DNA of 64,000 nucleotides from NCBI RefSeq assembly GCF_016909185.1, contig NZ_JAFBFH010000016.1, positions 33,999 to 97,998 of the forward strand, given 5' to 3'. Source of the DNA: Siminovitchia thermophila (lineage in GTDB: Bacteria; Bacillota; Bacilli; Bacillales; Bacillaceae_C). Each line of letters opens with the position of its first letter. The stretch's first letter is position 1. Position numbers and translations under genes: made by a program. The notes beneath the pieces were generated by a model, which was given only the letters and a program-made list of their open reading frames with translations, did no database searches and was not told the DNA's origin. Shown here piece by piece: positions 1 to 13,205 of the stretch.

Positions 1-2439
1 AAAGGTGTAAAGCGAAAGGAGATGTCGGTTGCCGAGTTCAGGGAAAAATGTGCCCAGTACGCGCTTGAGCAAATTGACAACCAGCGCAAGGAGTTTAAAC
101 GGCTCGGTGTACGGGGGGATTGGGAAAATCCTTATATTACGCTAGAGCCCGAGTATGAGGCGGAACAGATAAAAGTGTTCGGTGAAATGGCCAAAAAGGG
201 CTATATTTACAAAGGGAAAAAACCCGTATACTGGTCGCCTTCGAGTGAATCTGCACTGGCGGAAGCGGAAATTGAATATAAAGACAAACGTTCTCCGTCC
301 ATTTATGTTGCCTTTCCTGTAAAAGACGGCAAACAAGTACTGAAAGAAGGAACTTATTTGATTGTTTGGACCACAACGCCGTGGACCATCCCGGCCAATC
401 TCGCGATTGCCGTGCATCCTGACTTACAATATGCAGTCGTTGAGCATGAAGGCAAACAATATGTTCTGGCCAAAGATCTGTTGGAAAAAGTAGCTTCTTT
501 ACTTGAATGGGATCGATATGAAACGGTGAAAACCTTGAAAGGAAATGAGCTGGAGCATGTAACAGCCACACATCCGCTTTATGAAAGGGATTCGCTTGTA
601 GTCCTTGGTGAGCATGTCACGGTTGATGCCGGTACGGGATGTGTCCATACTGCTCCCGGGCACGGAGAAGACGACTTTTATATTGGCCAAAAATATAGAC
701 TTGATGTGCTTTGCCCTGTTGATGATAAAGGTTATATGACAGATGAGGCGCCCGGTTTTGAAGGGTTGTTTTATGATAAGGCGAACAAACCGATCACCGA
801 AAAGCTGGATGAAGCAGGAGCGCTTTTAAAGCTTGAATTCATTACACACTCGTATCCGCATGATTGGCGGACGAAAAAGCCGGTTATTTACCGCGCGACC
901 CCCCAATGGTTTACTTCCATTAAAGATTTCCGGTCCGAACTTCTTGAGGCGATCAAAGAAGTAAAATGGACTCCGAAATGGGGAGAGACACGGCTGTACA
1001 ATATGGTACGCGATCGTGGCGACTGGTGTATTTCAAGGCAAAGGGTATGGGGAGTGCCCATTCCCGTATTTTATGCGGAAAACGGGGAGCCGATTATTAC
1101 GGATGAAACGATTACCCATGTTTCCGAACTGTTCCGCAAGCACGGCTCCAACATTTGGTTTGAAAAAGAAGCGTCTGAGCTGTTGCCTGAAGGCTTTACA
1201 CATCCGGGAAGCCCCAACGGCATTTTCACAAAAGAAACGGATATTATGGATGTTTGGTTTGATTCCGGTTCTTCCCATCAGAGCGTCTTGAACGTCCGCG
1301 AAGACCTAAGAAGGCCTGCGGATTTATATCTGGAAGGTTCGGACCAATACCGCGGCTGGTTTAACTCTTCTTTAACAACTTCGGTCGCCGTCACGGGAAA
1401 AGCACCATATAAAGGAGTGCTGAGCCATGGATTTGCTCTTGATGGCGAAGGCCATAAAATGAGTAAATCTCTGGGCAATGTTATTGTACCAGCCAAAATT
1501 ACGAGCCAATTTGGAGCAGAAATATTCCGTCTTTGGGTTGCTTCGGTTGATTATCAATCAGATGTCAGAATTTCCGACGCTATTTTAAAACAAGTAAGTG
1601 AAGTATATCGGAAAATCAGGAATACCTTCCGCTTCATGCTTGGAAATCTGGCAGATTTTGATCCCAAAACACATTCGGTTCCAACAGCCAAGCTGAGGGA
1701 AGTCGACCAATTTCTGCTTGTCAGGCTAAACAACTTGATAAAAGAATCATTGGCGGCATATGAAGATTTTGAGTTTGCCGATATTTATCACGCGGTGAAC
1801 AATTTCTGTACAAACGACTTAAGTTCTTTTTACATGGACTTTGCCAAAGATGTGCTGTACATTGAAGCGGCAAATCACTTTGAAAGAAGAGCCATGCAAA
1901 CGGTCATGTACAAATGTGTTGTGACTCTGGCAAAATTATTGTCGCCGCTTCTGCCGCATACTACGGATGAAGTGTGGTCATACATCCCTGGTGTAGAGGA
2001 AATCAGCGTTCAATTAACGGATATGCCCCAACCAGAAGAAATTGCCGATAGCGAAAATCTTGAACATAAATGGAACGAATTTTTGCGTGTGCGCGATGAC
2101 GTATTAAAAGCGCTGGAAGAAGCCAGAAACGATAAAGTGATCGGCAAATCGCTTACCGCAAAAGTGACCCTTTACGTTAATGATGAAGTAAAGACGCTGC
2201 TGGAAAGTATTTCTGAAGACATTAAACAGTTGTTTATTGTTTCAGCGTTTGAAGTGGGTGGCGCGTACGATGATGCGCCGGACAGCGCCTTGAAGCTGGA
2301 ACGTGCTGCTGTTGTTGTTGAGAAGGCTGAAGGCGAAACATGTGCCCGCTGCTGGGTCGTGACACCAACCGTCGGAGAAGATGCGGATTATCCGGATATT
2401 TGCCCGCGTTGTGCCAATGTCGTTAAGCAGTTAACATGA
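1..2439 (+). CDS. ileS: Isoleucyl-tRNA synthetase, 5'-truncated by window edge
   Basis: Charges tRNA-Ile with isoleucine in the cytoplasm. The reading frame is open from base 1, so the gene starts outside the window. About 110 N-terminal residues, including the HIGH ATP-binding motif, are missing compared with the usual ~920 residues. The editing (CP1) domain is present, with WTTTPWT near base 370. The KMSKS loop lies at 1456-1470. The anticodon-binding domain follows, and the C-terminal zinc finger has CxxC pairs at 2341-2352 and 2401-2412, typical of the bacterial enzyme. The internal ATG at base 22 lies inside the conserved catalytic domain and is not the real start. A terminator follows. 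Identification is certain from family sequence. Confidence 0.97.
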   Translation, partial: KGVKRKEMSVAEFREKCAQYALEQIDNQRKEFKRLGVRGDWENPYITLEPEYEAEQIKVFGEMAKKGYIYKGKKPVYWSPSSESALAEAEIEYKDKRSPSIYVAFPVKDGKQVLKEGTYLIVWTTTPWTIPANLAIAVHPDLQYAVVEHEGKQYVLAKDLLEKVASLLEWDRYETVKTLKGNELEHVTATHPLYERDSLVVLGEHVTVDAGTGCVHTAPGHGEDDFYIGQKYRLDVLCPVDDKGYMTDEAPGFEGLFYDKANKPITEKLDEAGALLKLEFITHSYPHDWRTKKPVIYRATPQWFTSIKDFRSELLEAIKEVKWTPKWGETRLYNMVRDRGDWCISRQRVWGVPIPVFYAENGEPIITDETITHVSELFRKHGSNIWFEKEASELLPEGFTHPGSPNGIFTKETDIMDVWFDSGSSHQSVLNVREDLRRPADLYLEGSDQYRGWFNSSLTTSVAVTGKAPYKGVLSHGFALDGEGHKMSKSLGNVIVPAKITSQFGAEIFRLWVASVDYQSDVRISDAILKQVSEVYRKIRNTFRFMLGNLADFDPKTHSVPTAKLREVDQFLLVRLNNLIKESLAAYEDFEFADIYHAVNNFCTNDLSSFYMDFAKDVLYIEAANHFERRAMQTVMYKCVVTLAKLLSPLLPHTTDEVWSYIPGVEEISVQLTDMPQPEEIADSENLEHKWNEFLRVRDDVLKALEEARNDKVIGKSLTAKVTLYVNDEVKTLLESISEDIKQLFIVSAFEVGGAYDDAPDSALKLERAAVVVEKAEGETCARCWVVTPTVGEDADYPDICPRCANVVKQLT

Positions 2440-2446
2440 TTGATGG

Positions 2447-2480
2447 CAAGCCCTTCTTTTTCGGAGGGCTTGTTACTTTT
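2447..2480 (+). terminator. Intrinsic terminator after ileS
   Basis: CAAGCCCT (2447-2454) pairs with AGGGCTTG (2465-2472), and a T-rich tail follows. It separates ileS from lspA. Confidence 0.75.
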
Positions 2481-2540
2481 AAAAATAAGTGATTATAGCT
2501 AAAATGTAATTGGAATGAATTACGATACGGGGGTTTGCGC

Positions 2541-3017
2541 GTGGGCTATTATTTGATTGCCTTATTTGTAGTTGTATTGGACCAAATTACAAAGTGGCTG
2601 ATCGTTCGTCATATGGAGATCGGGGAAAGCATTCCGATTCTTCCCAATCTGTTTCATATTACTTCACACCGCAACAGGGGAGCGGCCTGGGGAATATTAG
2701 AGGGGCAAATGTGGCTGTTTTATATTATAACCGTCATTGTGGTAGCGGGAATCATATATTATATGCAAACCCAAGTGAAAGGAAAGCCATTCTTTCAGAT
2801 AAGCCTCGCTTTTATTCTCGGCGGAGCGATCGGGAATTTTATTGACCGCTTGTTTAGGAAGGAAGTCGTTGACTTTCTTGATACATATATTTTTGGCTAC
2901 GATTTTCCGATTTTTAATATAGCCGATTCCGCTCTGACGATCGGTGTTGTCCTATTGATGATTCAAATCTTTCGTGAAGACAGAAAAGAAAAGGTGAACG
3001 CGAATGAAAAAGGTTGA
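2541..3017 (+). CDS. lspA: Lipoprotein signal peptidase (signal peptidase II)
   Basis: Membrane aspartic protease that removes the signal peptide from diacylglyceryl-modified prolipoproteins. It has 158 residues and four predicted transmembrane segments. The two catalytic aspartates are in NFIDR (Asp102) and NIADS (Asp129), and the family motif TSHRNxGAAWG is intact. The GTG at 2541 is chosen because GGGGG at 2529-2533 sits 7 nt upstream; the in-frame TTG at 2535 is too close to that site. B. subtilis has ylyA between ileS and lspA, but here nothing intervenes. The 3' end overlaps the start of rluD, implying coupled translation. Confidence 0.95.
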   Translation: MGYYLIALFVVVLDQITKWLIVRHMEIGESIPILPNLFHITSHRNRGAAWGILEGQMWLFYIITVIVVAGIIYYMQTQVKGKPFFQISLAFILGGAIGNFIDRLFRKEVVDFLDTYIFGYDFPIFNIADSALTIGVVLLMIQIFREDRKEKVNANEKG

Positions 3018-3915
3018 GCATCTTGTTTCAAGTGAGGAAAACGGGGAACGGATTGACAAGTTGATTGCTTCCCTTGATGAACAATGGTCCCGTTCACAAG
3101 TCCAGCAATGGATAAAAGCTGGATTCGTTGAAGTAAATGCGGAACAAGTGAAGGCAAATTATAAATGTCAGACAGATGATGAGATCGCCATTTCTATTCC
3201 CGAACCAGAACTGCTTAATGTGGAACCGGAGGAAATGGATCTTGATATTTATTACGAGGATCAGGATGTGATCGTAGTCAATAAGCCTAAAGGCATGGTC
3301 GTGCACCCTGCGCCGGGCCACCCTTCCGGCACACTTGTAAATGGACTGATGGCTCATTGCAAAGATTTATCGGGTATTAATGGTGTGTTACGCCCCGGCA
3401 TTGTTCATCGAATCGATAAGGACACATCGGGATTGCTGATGGTCGCCAAAAATGATCTTGCCCACGAACGGCTTGTCGATCAGCTTGTCAAAAAAACCGT
3501 CGTCCGGAAATATGTAGCGCTTGTTCACGGGATCATTCCCCATGATCATGGAACGGTCGATGCTCCGATCGGGCGAAATCCGGCCGATCGGCAAAGTATG
3601 GCGGTCACCGAAAAAGGCAAGCATGCTGTCACTCATTTTTCCGTAAAAGAAAGATTTGAACAATTTACATTGGCAGAATGCGAACTGGAAACAGGAAGAA
3701 CCCACCAAATTAGGGTCCATATGAAGTATATCGGCTACCCGCTTGCAGGCGATCCGAAATACGGACCGAAACAGACGATTTCCGCGGACGGACAAGTGCT
3801 GCATGCAGGAGTATTGGGTTTTCAACATCCGAGAACGGGAGAGTATTTGGAGTTCAACGCCCCATTGCCACAATATTTTGTTGCGCTTCTAAATAAATTG
3901 CGTCAGAATGATTGA
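3004..3915 (+). CDS. rluD: RluA/RluD-family 23S rRNA pseudouridine synthase (YlyB)
   Basis: Converts specific uridines of large-subunit rRNA to pseudouridine. It has 303 residues. An N-terminal S4 RNA-binding domain (about 12-75) is followed by the RluA catalytic domain with HRIDKDTSG, whose catalytic Asp is residue 138. The gene overlaps the end of lspA by 14 nt. Its stop codon overlaps the -35 box of the pyr promoter. It is the orthologue of B. subtilis ylyB by position and sequence; the exact target uridines cannot be read from sequence. Confidence 0.93.
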   Translation: MKKVEHLVSSEENGERIDKLIASLDEQWSRSQVQQWIKAGFVEVNAEQVKANYKCQTDDEIAISIPEPELLNVEPEEMDLDIYYEDQDVIVVNKPKGMVVHPAPGHPSGTLVNGLMAHCKDLSGINGVLRPGIVHRIDKDTSGLLMVAKNDLAHERLVDQLVKKTVVRKYVALVHGIIPHDHGTVDAPIGRNPADRQSMAVTEKGKHAVTHFSVKERFEQFTLAECELETGRTHQIRVHMKYIGYPLAGDPKYGPKQTISADGQVLHAGVLGFQHPRTGEYLEFNAPLPQYFVALLNKLRQND

Positions 3916-3940
3916 CATATCCAAGCAACAAGTATATAGT
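3912..3940 (+). promoter_or_regulatory. Sigma-A promoter of the pyr operon
   Basis: TTGACA (3912-3917), a 17-nt spacer and TATAGT (3935-3940) form a near-consensus housekeeping promoter directly upstream of the first PyrR attenuator. Transcription should start near 3947. Confidence 0.85.
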
Positions 3941-3959
3941 TGGTATAGCTTAATAAATG

Positions 3960-4076
3960 CCTTTAAATTCGGTCCCGTGAGGCTGAGAAGGAACGTGTAT
4001 ATAATGGGCAGCTCGTTTGTCGTGCCCGTTTAAGGAGAAATGCACCCTCTCGCCGCATTGGCAAGAGGGTTTTTCT
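3960..4076 (+). promoter_or_regulatory. PyrR-binding attenuator 1 (pyrR leader)
   Basis: Leader RNA controlled by PyrR and UMP. The conserved PyrR binding loop GGTCCCGTGAGGCT starts near 3972. A Rho-independent terminator follows: ACCCTCT (4044-4050) pairs with AGAGGGT (4064-4070) and runs into TTTTT. In the known mechanism, UMP-bound PyrR stabilises the anti-antiterminator so that this terminator forms. This is the first of two copies in the operon. Confidence 0.92.
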
Positions 4077-4178
4077 ATGTTTATAGAGCATGTTCAAACA
4101 GCATAGTTTCGAATATCCCATTTCTCCGTTGCAGCAAGGCATGACGTCGTTCGCCGTCGAAGTACTCCTTCTTGTTGA

Positions 4179-4751
<573 letters not shown>

Positions 4752-4756
4752 TCCCT

Positions 4757-4868
4757 TTTAAATACAGTCCCGTGAGGCTGGCAAAGGGAGGTTTTATGGA
4801 AGCTGAATGTAACAGGCTTCTTTTCGCGAACCCTCTTTGCCGTGTTGGGCAAAAAGGGTTTTTTATTT
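4757..4868 (+). promoter_or_regulatory. PyrR-binding attenuator 2 (pyrR-pyrB intergenic)
   Basis: Second copy of the PyrR loop (AGTCCCGTGAGGCT, 4766-4779), followed by a terminator in which AACCCT (4829-4834) pairs with AGGGTT (4855-4860) and runs into a T tract. B. subtilis has three such sites; the one associated with pyrP is absent along with that gene. Confidence 0.92.
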
Positions 4869-4886
4869 TGACAGAAAGACAGGTGA

Positions 4887-5768
<882 letters not shown>

Positions 5769-5781
5769 AAGGAGGATGGGC

Positions 5782-7068
5782 ATGAACTGGCTGATAAAAG
5801 ACGTAAAAATGCTTAATGATTTGGGAGAATTGAAGGATGTGGACGTCCGCATTCAGGATGGCATGATTGCCGAAGTGGGTTCTGATTTGGAAAGTGACGG
5901 AGAAGAAGAGTTTGCCGCGGAAGGGCTGCTTATATCGCCAGGATTTGTGGATCTCCACATCCATCTTCGGGAGCCCGGTGGCGAAGAAAAGGAAACAATT
6001 GAGACTGGAACAAAAGCAGCAGCCAAAGGCGGATTTACAACGGTAGCTTCCATGCCGAATACGAATCCAGTACCTGACAATGAAGAGCAAATGAGATGGC
6101 TCATGCAACGCATTGAAGAAAAGGCGCATGTGAATGTTTTACCCTATGGCGCCATCACGGCTGGTTTAAAGGGAGAGGAACTGAATGATTTCGAGGCGCT
6201 AAAACAGGCGGGCGCATTTGCCTTTACCGATGATGGAGTGGGTATTCAATCGGCTGGAATGATGTATGAAGCCATGAAAAAAGCTGCCGCTATAGAGATG
6301 CCAATCGTAGCCCATTGTGAAGATAATTCACTTATTTACGGGGGAGCGGTTCACGAAGGAACCTTTTCAAAGCAATCAGGGATTCCCGGGATTCCTTCCA
6401 TCTGCGAATCTGTCCAGATTGCCAGAGATGTGTTGCTGGCGGAAGCGGCTAACTGTCACTACCACGTTTGCCATATTAGCACGAAAGAATCTGTCCGTAC
6501 TGTCCGGGATGCCAAGCGCGCTGGCATAAAGGTGACAGCTGAGGTATCTCCGCACCATCTGCTTTTATGTGATGAAGACATAAAAGGCGATGATGCCCAT
6601 TATAAAATGAATCCGCCGCTTAGGAGCAAAGAGGATCGAGAAGCTTTAATAGAGGGCTTGCTTGATGGGACAATTGATTTCATCGCAACGGATCATGCTC
6701 CCCATACTGCGTCAGAGAAAGCGAGAGGGATGAAGGCGGCTCCGTTTGGAATCGTCGGTTTGGAAACCGCATTTCCATTGCTCTACACGCACTTTGTCAA
6801 ACAAGGACTATGCACATTAAAACAGTTGATCGATTGGATGAGCGTCGCCCCTTCGAAAACTTTCAATTTGAAAAGTGGAACGCTGGAAACGGGCAAACCG
6901 GCCGACATCACGCTGATCGACTTGGAAAAAGAACAGAAAATTGATCCGGCAACGTTTGCTTCAAAAGGAAAAAACACTCCATTTGCAGGTTGGAGCTGCC
7001 AGGGCTGGCCTGTTGCAACATTTGTAAGTGGAAAGCTCACATGGGCGAAAGGACGTGATTGTGAATGA
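5782..7068 (+). CDS. pyrC: Dihydroorotase
   Basis: Zinc enzyme that cyclises carbamoyl-aspartate to dihydroorotate. It has 428 residues, the same length as B. subtilis PyrC. Metal-binding HIH is at 59-61, and HCED, the CHIST segment and the DHAPH motif near residue 304 are all present. The ATG at 5782 follows GGAGG at 5771-5775; the same frame is open further upstream into pyrB but without a ribosome site. The stop overlaps the carA start. The next enzyme of the pathway, dihydroorotate dehydrogenase, is not encoded in this operon. Confidence 0.95.
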   Translation: MNWLIKDVKMLNDLGELKDVDVRIQDGMIAEVGSDLESDGEEEFAAEGLLISPGFVDLHIHLREPGGEEKETIETGTKAAAKGGFTTVASMPNTNPVPDNEEQMRWLMQRIEEKAHVNVLPYGAITAGLKGEELNDFEALKQAGAFAFTDDGVGIQSAGMMYEAMKKAAAIEMPIVAHCEDNSLIYGGAVHEGTFSKQSGIPGIPSICESVQIARDVLLAEAANCHYHVCHISTKESVRTVRDAKRAGIKVTAEVSPHHLLLCDEDIKGDDAHYKMNPPLRSKEDREALIEGLLDGTIDFIATDHAPHTASEKARGMKAAPFGIVGLETAFPLLYTHFVKQGLCTLKQLIDWMSVAPSKTFNLKSGTLETGKPADITLIDLEKEQKIDPATFASKGKNTPFAGWSCQGWPVATFVSGKLTWAKGRDCE

Positions 7069-8165
7069 AACGGCAGCTTATTTTAGAAGATGGGACAACA
7101 TTTATTGGCAAGGCGTTCGGAAGTGAAAAAGAGACATCCGGAGAAGTCATATTCAATACGAGTATGACGGGATACCAAGAAATCATTACAGACCCTTCCA
7201 ACTACGGGCAAATCGTTGCTTTCAGCTTTCCTCTTATTGGAAACTATGGCATCAACCGCGACGATTTTGAGACGATACAGCCGGTCGTCAAAGCGGTTAT
7301 CGTAAAGGAAGCCGCCGAACAGCCGTCAAATTGGAGAAGCGGCATGTCGATCCACGAATTTTTGAAATTAAAAGATATCCCGGGGATCTCCGGAATCGAC
7401 ACAAGGAAACTCATTCGCAAAATCCGGGCAAACGGACCGATGAAAGGCATCATTTGCGGTTTCGGAGAAAAAGTCGAAACTCACTTGTCGAGGCTGCAAG
7501 CGATGGAAACATTGGTTGACCAAGTGAAGCAAGTATCAACCGTTAAACCGTATCCAGTACCGGGACGGGGACATAAAGTCGTTGTCATGGATCTTGGTCT
7601 CAAACATGGAATTTTGCGTGAGTTGACGAAAAGAGGCTGCGATGTAACCGTTGTTCCATATCACACGAATGCCAGTGATATTCTTTCATTGCACCCTGAC
7701 GGAGTACTGCTCTCCAATGGTCCTGGTGATCCGCTTCATGTTCAAAAATTGGCGGATACAGTCCGGGTGATCCAACAGGAGATTCCGATATTAGGCGTCG
7801 GTTTGGGACATCAGCTTTTTGCTCTGGCAAACGGCTGCCAAACGAAAAAAATGACCATCGGCCATCGGGGTTCCAGCTATCCAGTAAAAGATATGGAAAC
7901 GGGCAATGTCCTTTTTACTTCGCAAAACCACGGTTACGAAGTTGTGAAAGAAACGGTTGATGAAAATACCCTTTCTGTGACTCATGAAGAAATCAACAGC
8001 GAGTCTGTGGAAGGACTGGCCCATAAACAGTTTCCGGCATTTTCCGTTCAATTTAATCCGGAAGCATCCCCGGGGTCAGAAGATGCGAAATATGTTTTCG
8101 ATCAATTTTTAGCCATTATGGAGACCAACAAACGAAAGGTTGATGGGCATGCCAAAACGAACTGA
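7065..8165 (+). CDS. carA: Carbamoyl-phosphate synthase small subunit (pyrimidine type), glutaminase residues lost
   Basis: Homologue of PyrAA, the subunit that normally hydrolyses glutamine and channels ammonia to CarB. It has 366 residues and is full length, with an intact N-terminal CarA domain and a class I amidotransferase domain from about 170. The nucleophile position is changed. The usual GICLGHQ reads GVGLGHQ, so the catalytic Cys is Gly246 (codon 7800-7802). The usual HPEA reads NPEA, so the catalytic His is Asn331 (codon 8055-8057). Glu333 is retained. Two of the three triad residues are therefore missing and glutaminase activity is not expected. The subunit may serve a structural or allosteric role, with free ammonia as the nitrogen source. 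It overlaps pyrC and carB. Confidence 0.93.
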   Translation: MKRQLILEDGTTFIGKAFGSEKETSGEVIFNTSMTGYQEIITDPSNYGQIVAFSFPLIGNYGINRDDFETIQPVVKAVIVKEAAEQPSNWRSGMSIHEFLKLKDIPGISGIDTRKLIRKIRANGPMKGIICGFGEKVETHLSRLQAMETLVDQVKQVSTVKPYPVPGRGHKVVVMDLGLKHGILRELTKRGCDVTVVPYHTNASDILSLHPDGVLLSNGPGDPLHVQKLADTVRVIQQEIPILGVGLGHQLFALANGCQTKKMTIGHRGSSYPVKDMETGNVLFTSQNHGYEVVKETVDENTLSVTHEEINSESVEGLAHKQFPAFSVQFNPEASPGSEDAKYVFDQFLAIMETNKRKVDGHAKTN

Positions 8166-11100
8166 TATTGAAAGCATCTTGGTGGTTGGGTCAGGACCAA
8201 TTGTCATCGGGCAGGCGGCAGAATTTGACTACGCCGGGACCCAAGCTTGTCTTGCTTTGAAAGAAGAAGGCTATAGAGTCATCCTGATTAACTCAAATCC
8301 GGCCACAATCATGACAGACTCTGAAATCGCAGATGCCGTTTATATTGAACCGCTGACAATCGAATTTGTCAGCCGGATTATTAGAAAAGAAAGACCAGAC
8401 GCCATCTTGCCGACACTTGGCGGCCAAACAGGATTGAATATCGCAAAGCAGTTAGCGGAAGCAGGTGTGTTGGAAGAATGCGGTGTTGAGATTCTTGGCA
8501 CAAAGTTGTCAGCCATCGAACAAGCTGAAGACAGAGAGCTTTTTAAGAAACTAATGAATGACTTGAATGAACCGGTTCCTGAAAGTGACATCGTCCATTC
8601 CCTCGAGGAAGCTGAGACTTTTACAGAGGAAGTAGGATTTCCAGTCATTGTTCGCCCGGCTTATACATTGGGGGGAACCGGCGGGGGGATTTGCCATAAT
8701 AGAGAAGAGCTTATTTCCATCGTATCGAGCGGTTTAAAAAACAGCCCCGTCAACCAATGTCTCCTGGAAAAAAGCATTGCTGGTTTTAAAGAAATCGAAT
8801 TTGAAGTAATGCGGGACTCTAATGATCAGGCGATTGTTGTCTGCCATATGGAAAATGTTGATCCGGTCGGCATCCATACCGGTGATTCCATTGTCGTTGC
8901 CCCCTGTCAAACATTAAGCGACAGGGAAGTACAGTTGTTAAGGAACACTTCATTAAAGCTGATCCGCGCCTTGGAAATTGAGGGCGGCTGTAACGTCCAA
9001 CTCGCCCTGGATCCAAATAGCTACGAATATTATATTATTGAGGTGAATCCGCGTGTCAGCCGTTCTTCTGCTTTAGCCTCAAAAGCAACCGGATTTCCGA
9101 TTGCGAAACTCGCGGCAAAAATAGCTGCGGGCTATACGCTCGATGAGCTGATGAATCCGGTAACGGGGAAAACGTATGCCTGTTTTGAGCCTGCCATTGA
9201 TTATGTCGTGACAAAAATACCGAGATGGCCATTTGATAAATTCGAGTCAGCCAATCGGTTGCTTGGTACGCAAATGAAAGCGACGGGCGAAGTGATGGCG
9301 ATCGGTCGGACATTTGAGGAATCACTGTTAAAAGCTGTTCGTTCGCTGGAAATCAGCCTCTACCACTTGGAACACGAGGAGGCAGGCGGTTACGAAGAGG
9401 ATACATTTAAGTCAGAAATACAAAACGCCACGGACGAGCGCTTGTTTATCATAGCTGAAGCTTTAAGAAGAGGCATTTCCATTGAAACCATTCATGAATG
9501 GAGCCGGATTGACTTCTTTTTCCTTCATAAACTGAACAACATCATCCAACTTGAAGGAGAACTGCAAAAGGAAGCATTTTCTGTTGAATGGGCCAGACGT
9601 GCCAAAGAGATGGGATTTTCGGATTTTACAATAGGAAAACGATGGAACTGCACTGAAAAAGAGGTTTATGAGTGGCGGAAAGAGAACGGCATTATACCAG
9701 TCTATAAGAAAGTGGACACGTGTGCAGGGGAATTTGAATCAGAGACGCCTTATTTTTATGGCACATACGAGGAAGAAAATGAATCAGTTCAATCGACAAA
9801 AGAAAGTGTCATTGTCCTAGGATCTGGTCCGATCCGGATCGGGCAGGGAATCGAGTTTGACTATGCGACAGTACACAGCGTTTGGGCGATTCAGGAAGCC
9901 GGATACGAAGCTATCATTATCAACAACAATCCCGAAACAGTTTCAACCGACTTTAGCATTTCTGACAAACTGTATTTTGAACCGCTGACAATCGAAGATG
10001 TGATGCACATTATTGATTTGGAGCAGCCAATCGGAGTTGTTGTGCAGTTCGGTGGCCAAACAGCGATCAACCTCGCCGGCAGTCTTGCCGAACGTGGCGT
10101 AAACATTCTCGGAACGTCACTTGAAAGCCTTGATCGGGCGGAAGACAGGGATAAATTTGAGCATGCGCTTGCTGAATTAAATATCCCGCAGCCTAAAGGA
10201 AAAACAGCATTTTCCGTGGAGGAAGCGGTAAAAATTGCAACAGATATCGGCTATCCGGTCCTTGTCCGCCCCTCGTATGTACTCGGCGGCCGGGCAATGG
10301 AAATTGTGTATGAAGAAAAAGAACTGCTTCACTACATGGAACACGCAGTGAAAATTAATCCGGAACATCCGGTGCTTGTTGACAGATATTTAACGGGAAA
10401 AGAAATTGAAGTAGATGCCATTTCCGATGGCGAAAATGTATTTATCCCCGGAATCATGGAGCATATAGAGCGGGCCGGAGTCCACTCGGGAGACTCAATC
10501 GCTGTCTACCCACCGCAGCATATCAGCCGGGAGATGATGGATAAAATTGTCGATTATACGATTCGATTGGGCAAAGGCCTTGGAATTGTAGGGCTGTTGA
10601 ATATTCAATACGTTGTATCGAATAATGAGCTTTATGTTATCGAAGTGAATCCGCGCTCCAGCCGTACGGTTCCGTTTTTGAGTAAAATAACAGGTGTGCC
10701 AATGGCGAATATTGCTTCCAAAGTGATTCTTGGCGAAAGCCTGGCTTCTCTTGGTTATGGAACAGGACTGCATGAAGAGATAGATGGGGTGTATGTAAAG
10801 GTTCCGGTCTTTTCATTCGCCAAACTACGAAGAGTGGATATCAACCTTGGACCTGAAATGAAGTCCACCGGTGAAGTCATGGGGATAGATAGGACAATGG
10901 AAAAGGCGCTTTATAAAGGTCTTGTCGCTTCCGGTATTCAAATTAAAACGCACGGAGCCGTACTGATCACTGTTGCGGACAAAGATAAAGAGGAAGCAGC
11001 GGAGCTCGCTAAGAGGTTTGCAGCGATCGGCTATCAAATATTGGCTACAAGAGGAACAGCACAGTTTTTGACGAATTTCGGAGTAAAAGTGCAGCCGGTT

Positions 11101-11349
11101 GATAAAATTGGTTCAGAAGGTCCCAACCTGCTGGATGTCATCCGCCAAGGCAATGCCCAACTTGTCATTAATACAATGACAAGAGGAAAGCAGCCCCGCC
11201 GTGATGGATTTAGAATCCGCAGGGAATCAGTGGAAAATGAAATACCTTGCTTAACGTCCCTTGATACGGCAAAAGCGATCCTTGATGTATTGGAATCAAT
11301 GGTATTTTCTTCAGAACCGATGACTGGCGGCAAAAAGGTGGTTAACTAA
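8149..11349 (+). CDS. carB: Carbamoyl-phosphate synthase large subunit (pyrimidine type)
   Basis: Makes carbamoyl phosphate from bicarbonate, ammonia and two ATP. It has 1066 residues. There are two homologous ATP-grasp halves (about 1-400 and 550-935), an oligomerisation region between them, and a C-terminal allosteric MGS-like domain. Signature segments such as GSGPI(V/R)IGQ, GGTGGG(I) and the EVNPR motifs in both halves are intact, so synthetase function looks preserved even though the partner CarA glutaminase does not. The ATG at 8149 gives the conserved MPKR start; in-frame TTG 8140 and ATG 8143 are alternatives. It overlaps carA by 17 nt, and its stop shares a base with the pyrF start. 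Confidence 0.96.
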   Translation: MPKRTDIESILVVGSGPIVIGQAAEFDYAGTQACLALKEEGYRVILINSNPATIMTDSEIADAVYIEPLTIEFVSRIIRKERPDAILPTLGGQTGLNIAKQLAEAGVLEECGVEILGTKLSAIEQAEDRELFKKLMNDLNEPVPESDIVHSLEEAETFTEEVGFPVIVRPAYTLGGTGGGICHNREELISIVSSGLKNSPVNQCLLEKSIAGFKEIEFEVMRDSNDQAIVVCHMENVDPVGIHTGDSIVVAPCQTLSDREVQLLRNTSLKLIRALEIEGGCNVQLALDPNSYEYYIIEVNPRVSRSSALASKATGFPIAKLAAKIAAGYTLDELMNPVTGKTYACFEPAIDYVVTKIPRWPFDKFESANRLLGTQMKATGEVMAIGRTFEESLLKAVRSLEISLYHLEHEEAGGYEEDTFKSEIQNATDERLFIIAEALRRGISIETIHEWSRIDFFFLHKLNNIIQLEGELQKEAFSVEWARRAKEMGFSDFTIGKRWNCTEKEVYEWRKENGIIPVYKKVDTCAGEFESETPYFYGTYEEENESVQSTKESVIVLGSGPIRIGQGIEFDYATVHSVWAIQEAGYEAIIINNNPETVSTDFSISDKLYFEPLTIEDVMHIIDLEQPIGVVVQFGGQTAINLAGSLAERGVNILGTSLESLDRAEDRDKFEHALAELNIPQPKGKTAFSVEEAVKIATDIGYPVLVRPSYVLGGRAMEIVYEEKELLHYMEHAVKINPEHPVLVDRYLTGKEIEVDAISDGENVFIPGIMEHIERAGVHSGDSIAVYPPQHISREMMDKIVDYTIRLGKGLGIVGLLNIQYVVSNNELYVIEVNPRSSRTVPFLSKITGVPMANIASKVILGESLASLGYGTGLHEEIDGVYVKVPVFSFAKLRRVDINLGPEMKSTGEVMGIDRTMEKALYKGLVASGIQIKTHGAVLITVADKDKEEAAELAKRFAAIGYQILATRGTAQFLTNFGVKVQPVDKIGSEGPNLLDVIRQGNAQLVINTMTRGKQPRRDGFRIRRESVENEIPCLTSLDTAKAILDVLESMVFSSEPMTGGKKVVN

Positions 11350-12080
11350 TGGCAAACGTGCTTAGTAAAGAAAACAGGCCAATTATTGCCCTTGATTTTC
11401 CGGGAAAAGATGAGGCGGTAGACTTTTTACGCCTTTTTCCCGGGGAAGAACTTTTCGTAAAAGTGGGCATGGAGCTGTATTATCAAACGGGAGCAGATTT
11501 TATCAAAGAATTAAAAAGAGCCGGACATTCCGTTTTTCTTGATTTGAAGCTTCATGATATTCCCAATACGGTGTACCGTGCCATGAAAGTATTGGCGAAG
11601 CTGGATATTGACATGGTGAACGTACATGCTGCCGGCGGGAGCAAAATGATGGAAGCAGCAGTGCACGGTCTGGAAGATGGGAGCGGCACCGGGCGCTCCC
11701 GCCCGGCAATCATTGCTGTGACACAATTAACGAGTACGAGCGAAGAACAAATGAAAACCGAGCAATTAGTTGACCGGCCTTTGCAGAAATCGGTCTTGCA
11801 TTATGCGCTACTCGCCAAAAGAGCGGGTCTTGACGGAGTTGTCTGTTCTGCCCATGAGGCAGGCCTCATTGCCGATGAAGCGGGATCTTCATTTTTGCGG
11901 GTAACACCGGGTATACGCCCTGAGGGACATGCAACTGACGATCAAAAAAGGGTTGTAACCCCTAAAGAAGCAAGAAAAATAGGGGCATCCTTGATTGTTG
12001 TTGGCAGGCCGATTACCCGTGCCGATCAACCCCGGTCGGCCTATCAAAAAGTCTTGAAAGAATGGGAGATGGGAAGATGA
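11349..12080 (+). CDS. pyrF: Orotidine 5'-phosphate decarboxylase
   Basis: Decarboxylates OMP to UMP, the last step of de novo UMP synthesis. It has 243 residues in a TIM-barrel fold, with the catalytic motif [10 protein letters not shown] around residues 60-70. Its ATG overlaps the carB stop (TAATG). In B. subtilis pyrK and pyrD lie between pyrAB and pyrF, but here there is no room for either. The downstream end overlaps the pyrE start codon. Confidence 0.96.
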   Translation: MANVLSKENRPIIALDFPGKDEAVDFLRLFPGEELFVKVGMELYYQTGADFIKELKRAGHSVFLDLKLHDIPNTVYRAMKVLAKLDIDMVNVHAAGGSKMMEAAVHGLEDGSGTGRSRPAIIAVTQLTSTSEEQMKTEQLVDRPLQKSVLHYALLAKRAGLDGVVCSAHEAGLIADEAGSSFLRVTPGIRPEGHATDDQKRVVTPKEARKIGASLIVVGRPITRADQPRSAYQKVLKEWEMGR

Positions 12081-12706
12081 ACAGCTCTATAGCCGAGCAC
12101 TTGCTGAATATCGGGGCGGTATTTTTACGTCCGAATGATCCATTTACGTGGTCGTCGGGGTTGAAATCACCCATTTATTGCGATAACAGGATGACGATGT
12201 CCTACCCGGAGGTAAGAAAAGAAATAGCGGCAGGACTGGCCGCGTTAATCAGAACCCATTTTCCGCAGGTGGAGATGATCGCCGGCACGGCAACGGCCGG
12301 TATACCACATGCCGCATGGGTGAGCGATTTGCTGGATCTGCCGATGTGTTATGTGCGTTCCAAGGCAAAAGCGCACGGAAAAGGCAATCAAATTGAAGGA
12401 AAAGTGGAAAAGGGCCAACATGTCGTTGTTGTCGAAGATCTGATTTCCACAGGCGGCAGTGTTCTAACTGCTGTAGAGGCCCTGCGGGAAGCCGGATGCA
12501 CTGTTCTCGGAACGGTCAGCATTTTTTCATACGAGCTTGAAAAAGGGAAGCGTCAATTAGAAGAGGCTGGGGTAAAAGCGGTATCGCTTGCAGGCTATTC
12601 GGACTTGATTCAAACTGCTTTTGAGCAAAAAAGGATTTCCGAAGAAGACTTGAATGCCTTAAAAAAATGGAGGGAAAATCCCGAGGAATGGGCAAAAAGA
12701 ATGTAA
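12077..12706 (+). CDS. pyrE: Orotate phosphoribosyltransferase
   Basis: Joins orotate to PRPP to form OMP. It has 209 residues and the PRPP-binding motif [13 protein letters not shown] around 122-134. The ATG at 12077 is preferred because GGGAG lies 8 nt upstream and the start overlaps the pyrF stop (ATGA). An in-frame ATG at 12062 would add five residues. It is the last gene of the operon; a terminator follows and the accessory island begins. Confidence 0.96.
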   Translation: MNSSIAEHLLNIGAVFLRPNDPFTWSSGLKSPIYCDNRMTMSYPEVRKEIAAGLAALIRTHFPQVEMIAGTATAGIPHAAWVSDLLDLPMCYVRSKAKAHGKGNQIEGKVEKGQHVVVVEDLISTGGSVLTAVEALREAGCTVLGTVSIFSYELEKGKRQLEEAGVKAVSLAGYSDLIQTAFEQKRISEEDLNALKKWRENPEEWAKRM

Positions 12707-12713
12707 AGCAAAG

Positions 12714-12745
12714 GGGCTGTCCAATTTGGATGCCCTCCTTTTTTT
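12714..12745 (+). terminator. Terminator of the pyr operon
   Basis: GGGC (12714-12717) and TCCA pair with TGGA and GCCC (12732-12735), followed by a run of seven T. It ends the pyr transcript. Confidence 0.75.
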
Positions 12746-13205
12746 GTGCTCAGAGGGGAAAGTTTCCGGGATGTGAAGCAAAAGTCGCAGTTCGTTTAAC
12801 TTTAGATCAATAATGTGCGTTTCGAGGCGGAATAGGAACCCGACTACATATAGGCTAGGTATAATTGGCTGAGATTACCAAATCGATAGTTTTATAAGTA
12901 AAGTAGAAGAAAAGACTGCGCGTTTGGCTTGAAGTAAAGAGATGGTTAGTCCATCTGTTCGGTGATGTGGCAGCTAAACAGAAAGAAGTCAGCAGAGGCT
13001 GTAGTTTCCAACCAACCAGCTTCAAAGAAAAACACCTTTTGTTGAATTCGGCTTGCCGCTTCCAATCTTTTTGAAGCGTTAACCCAAAAGAGACCGCTCT
13101 ATGCGGCTGAATATTTTTAAAATCATACACTTCCCTCTGGTGAAAGTCTGGGATAAATTTGTCGAATTTTGAGTTAATCATTTTACAGAAAATTATGTTA
13201 AAATA
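12746..13205 (+). other. Gene-free left part of the accessory island, probably decayed sequence
   Basis: No convincing gene is visible in either orientation. The minus strand keeps an uninterrupted frame over much of 12855-13340, but it has no ribosome site, its start region overlaps the small peptide gene, and its product matches no family I recognise. The stretch is best described as noncoding or a heavily decayed remnant. Nothing else can be supported. Confidence 0.4.
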
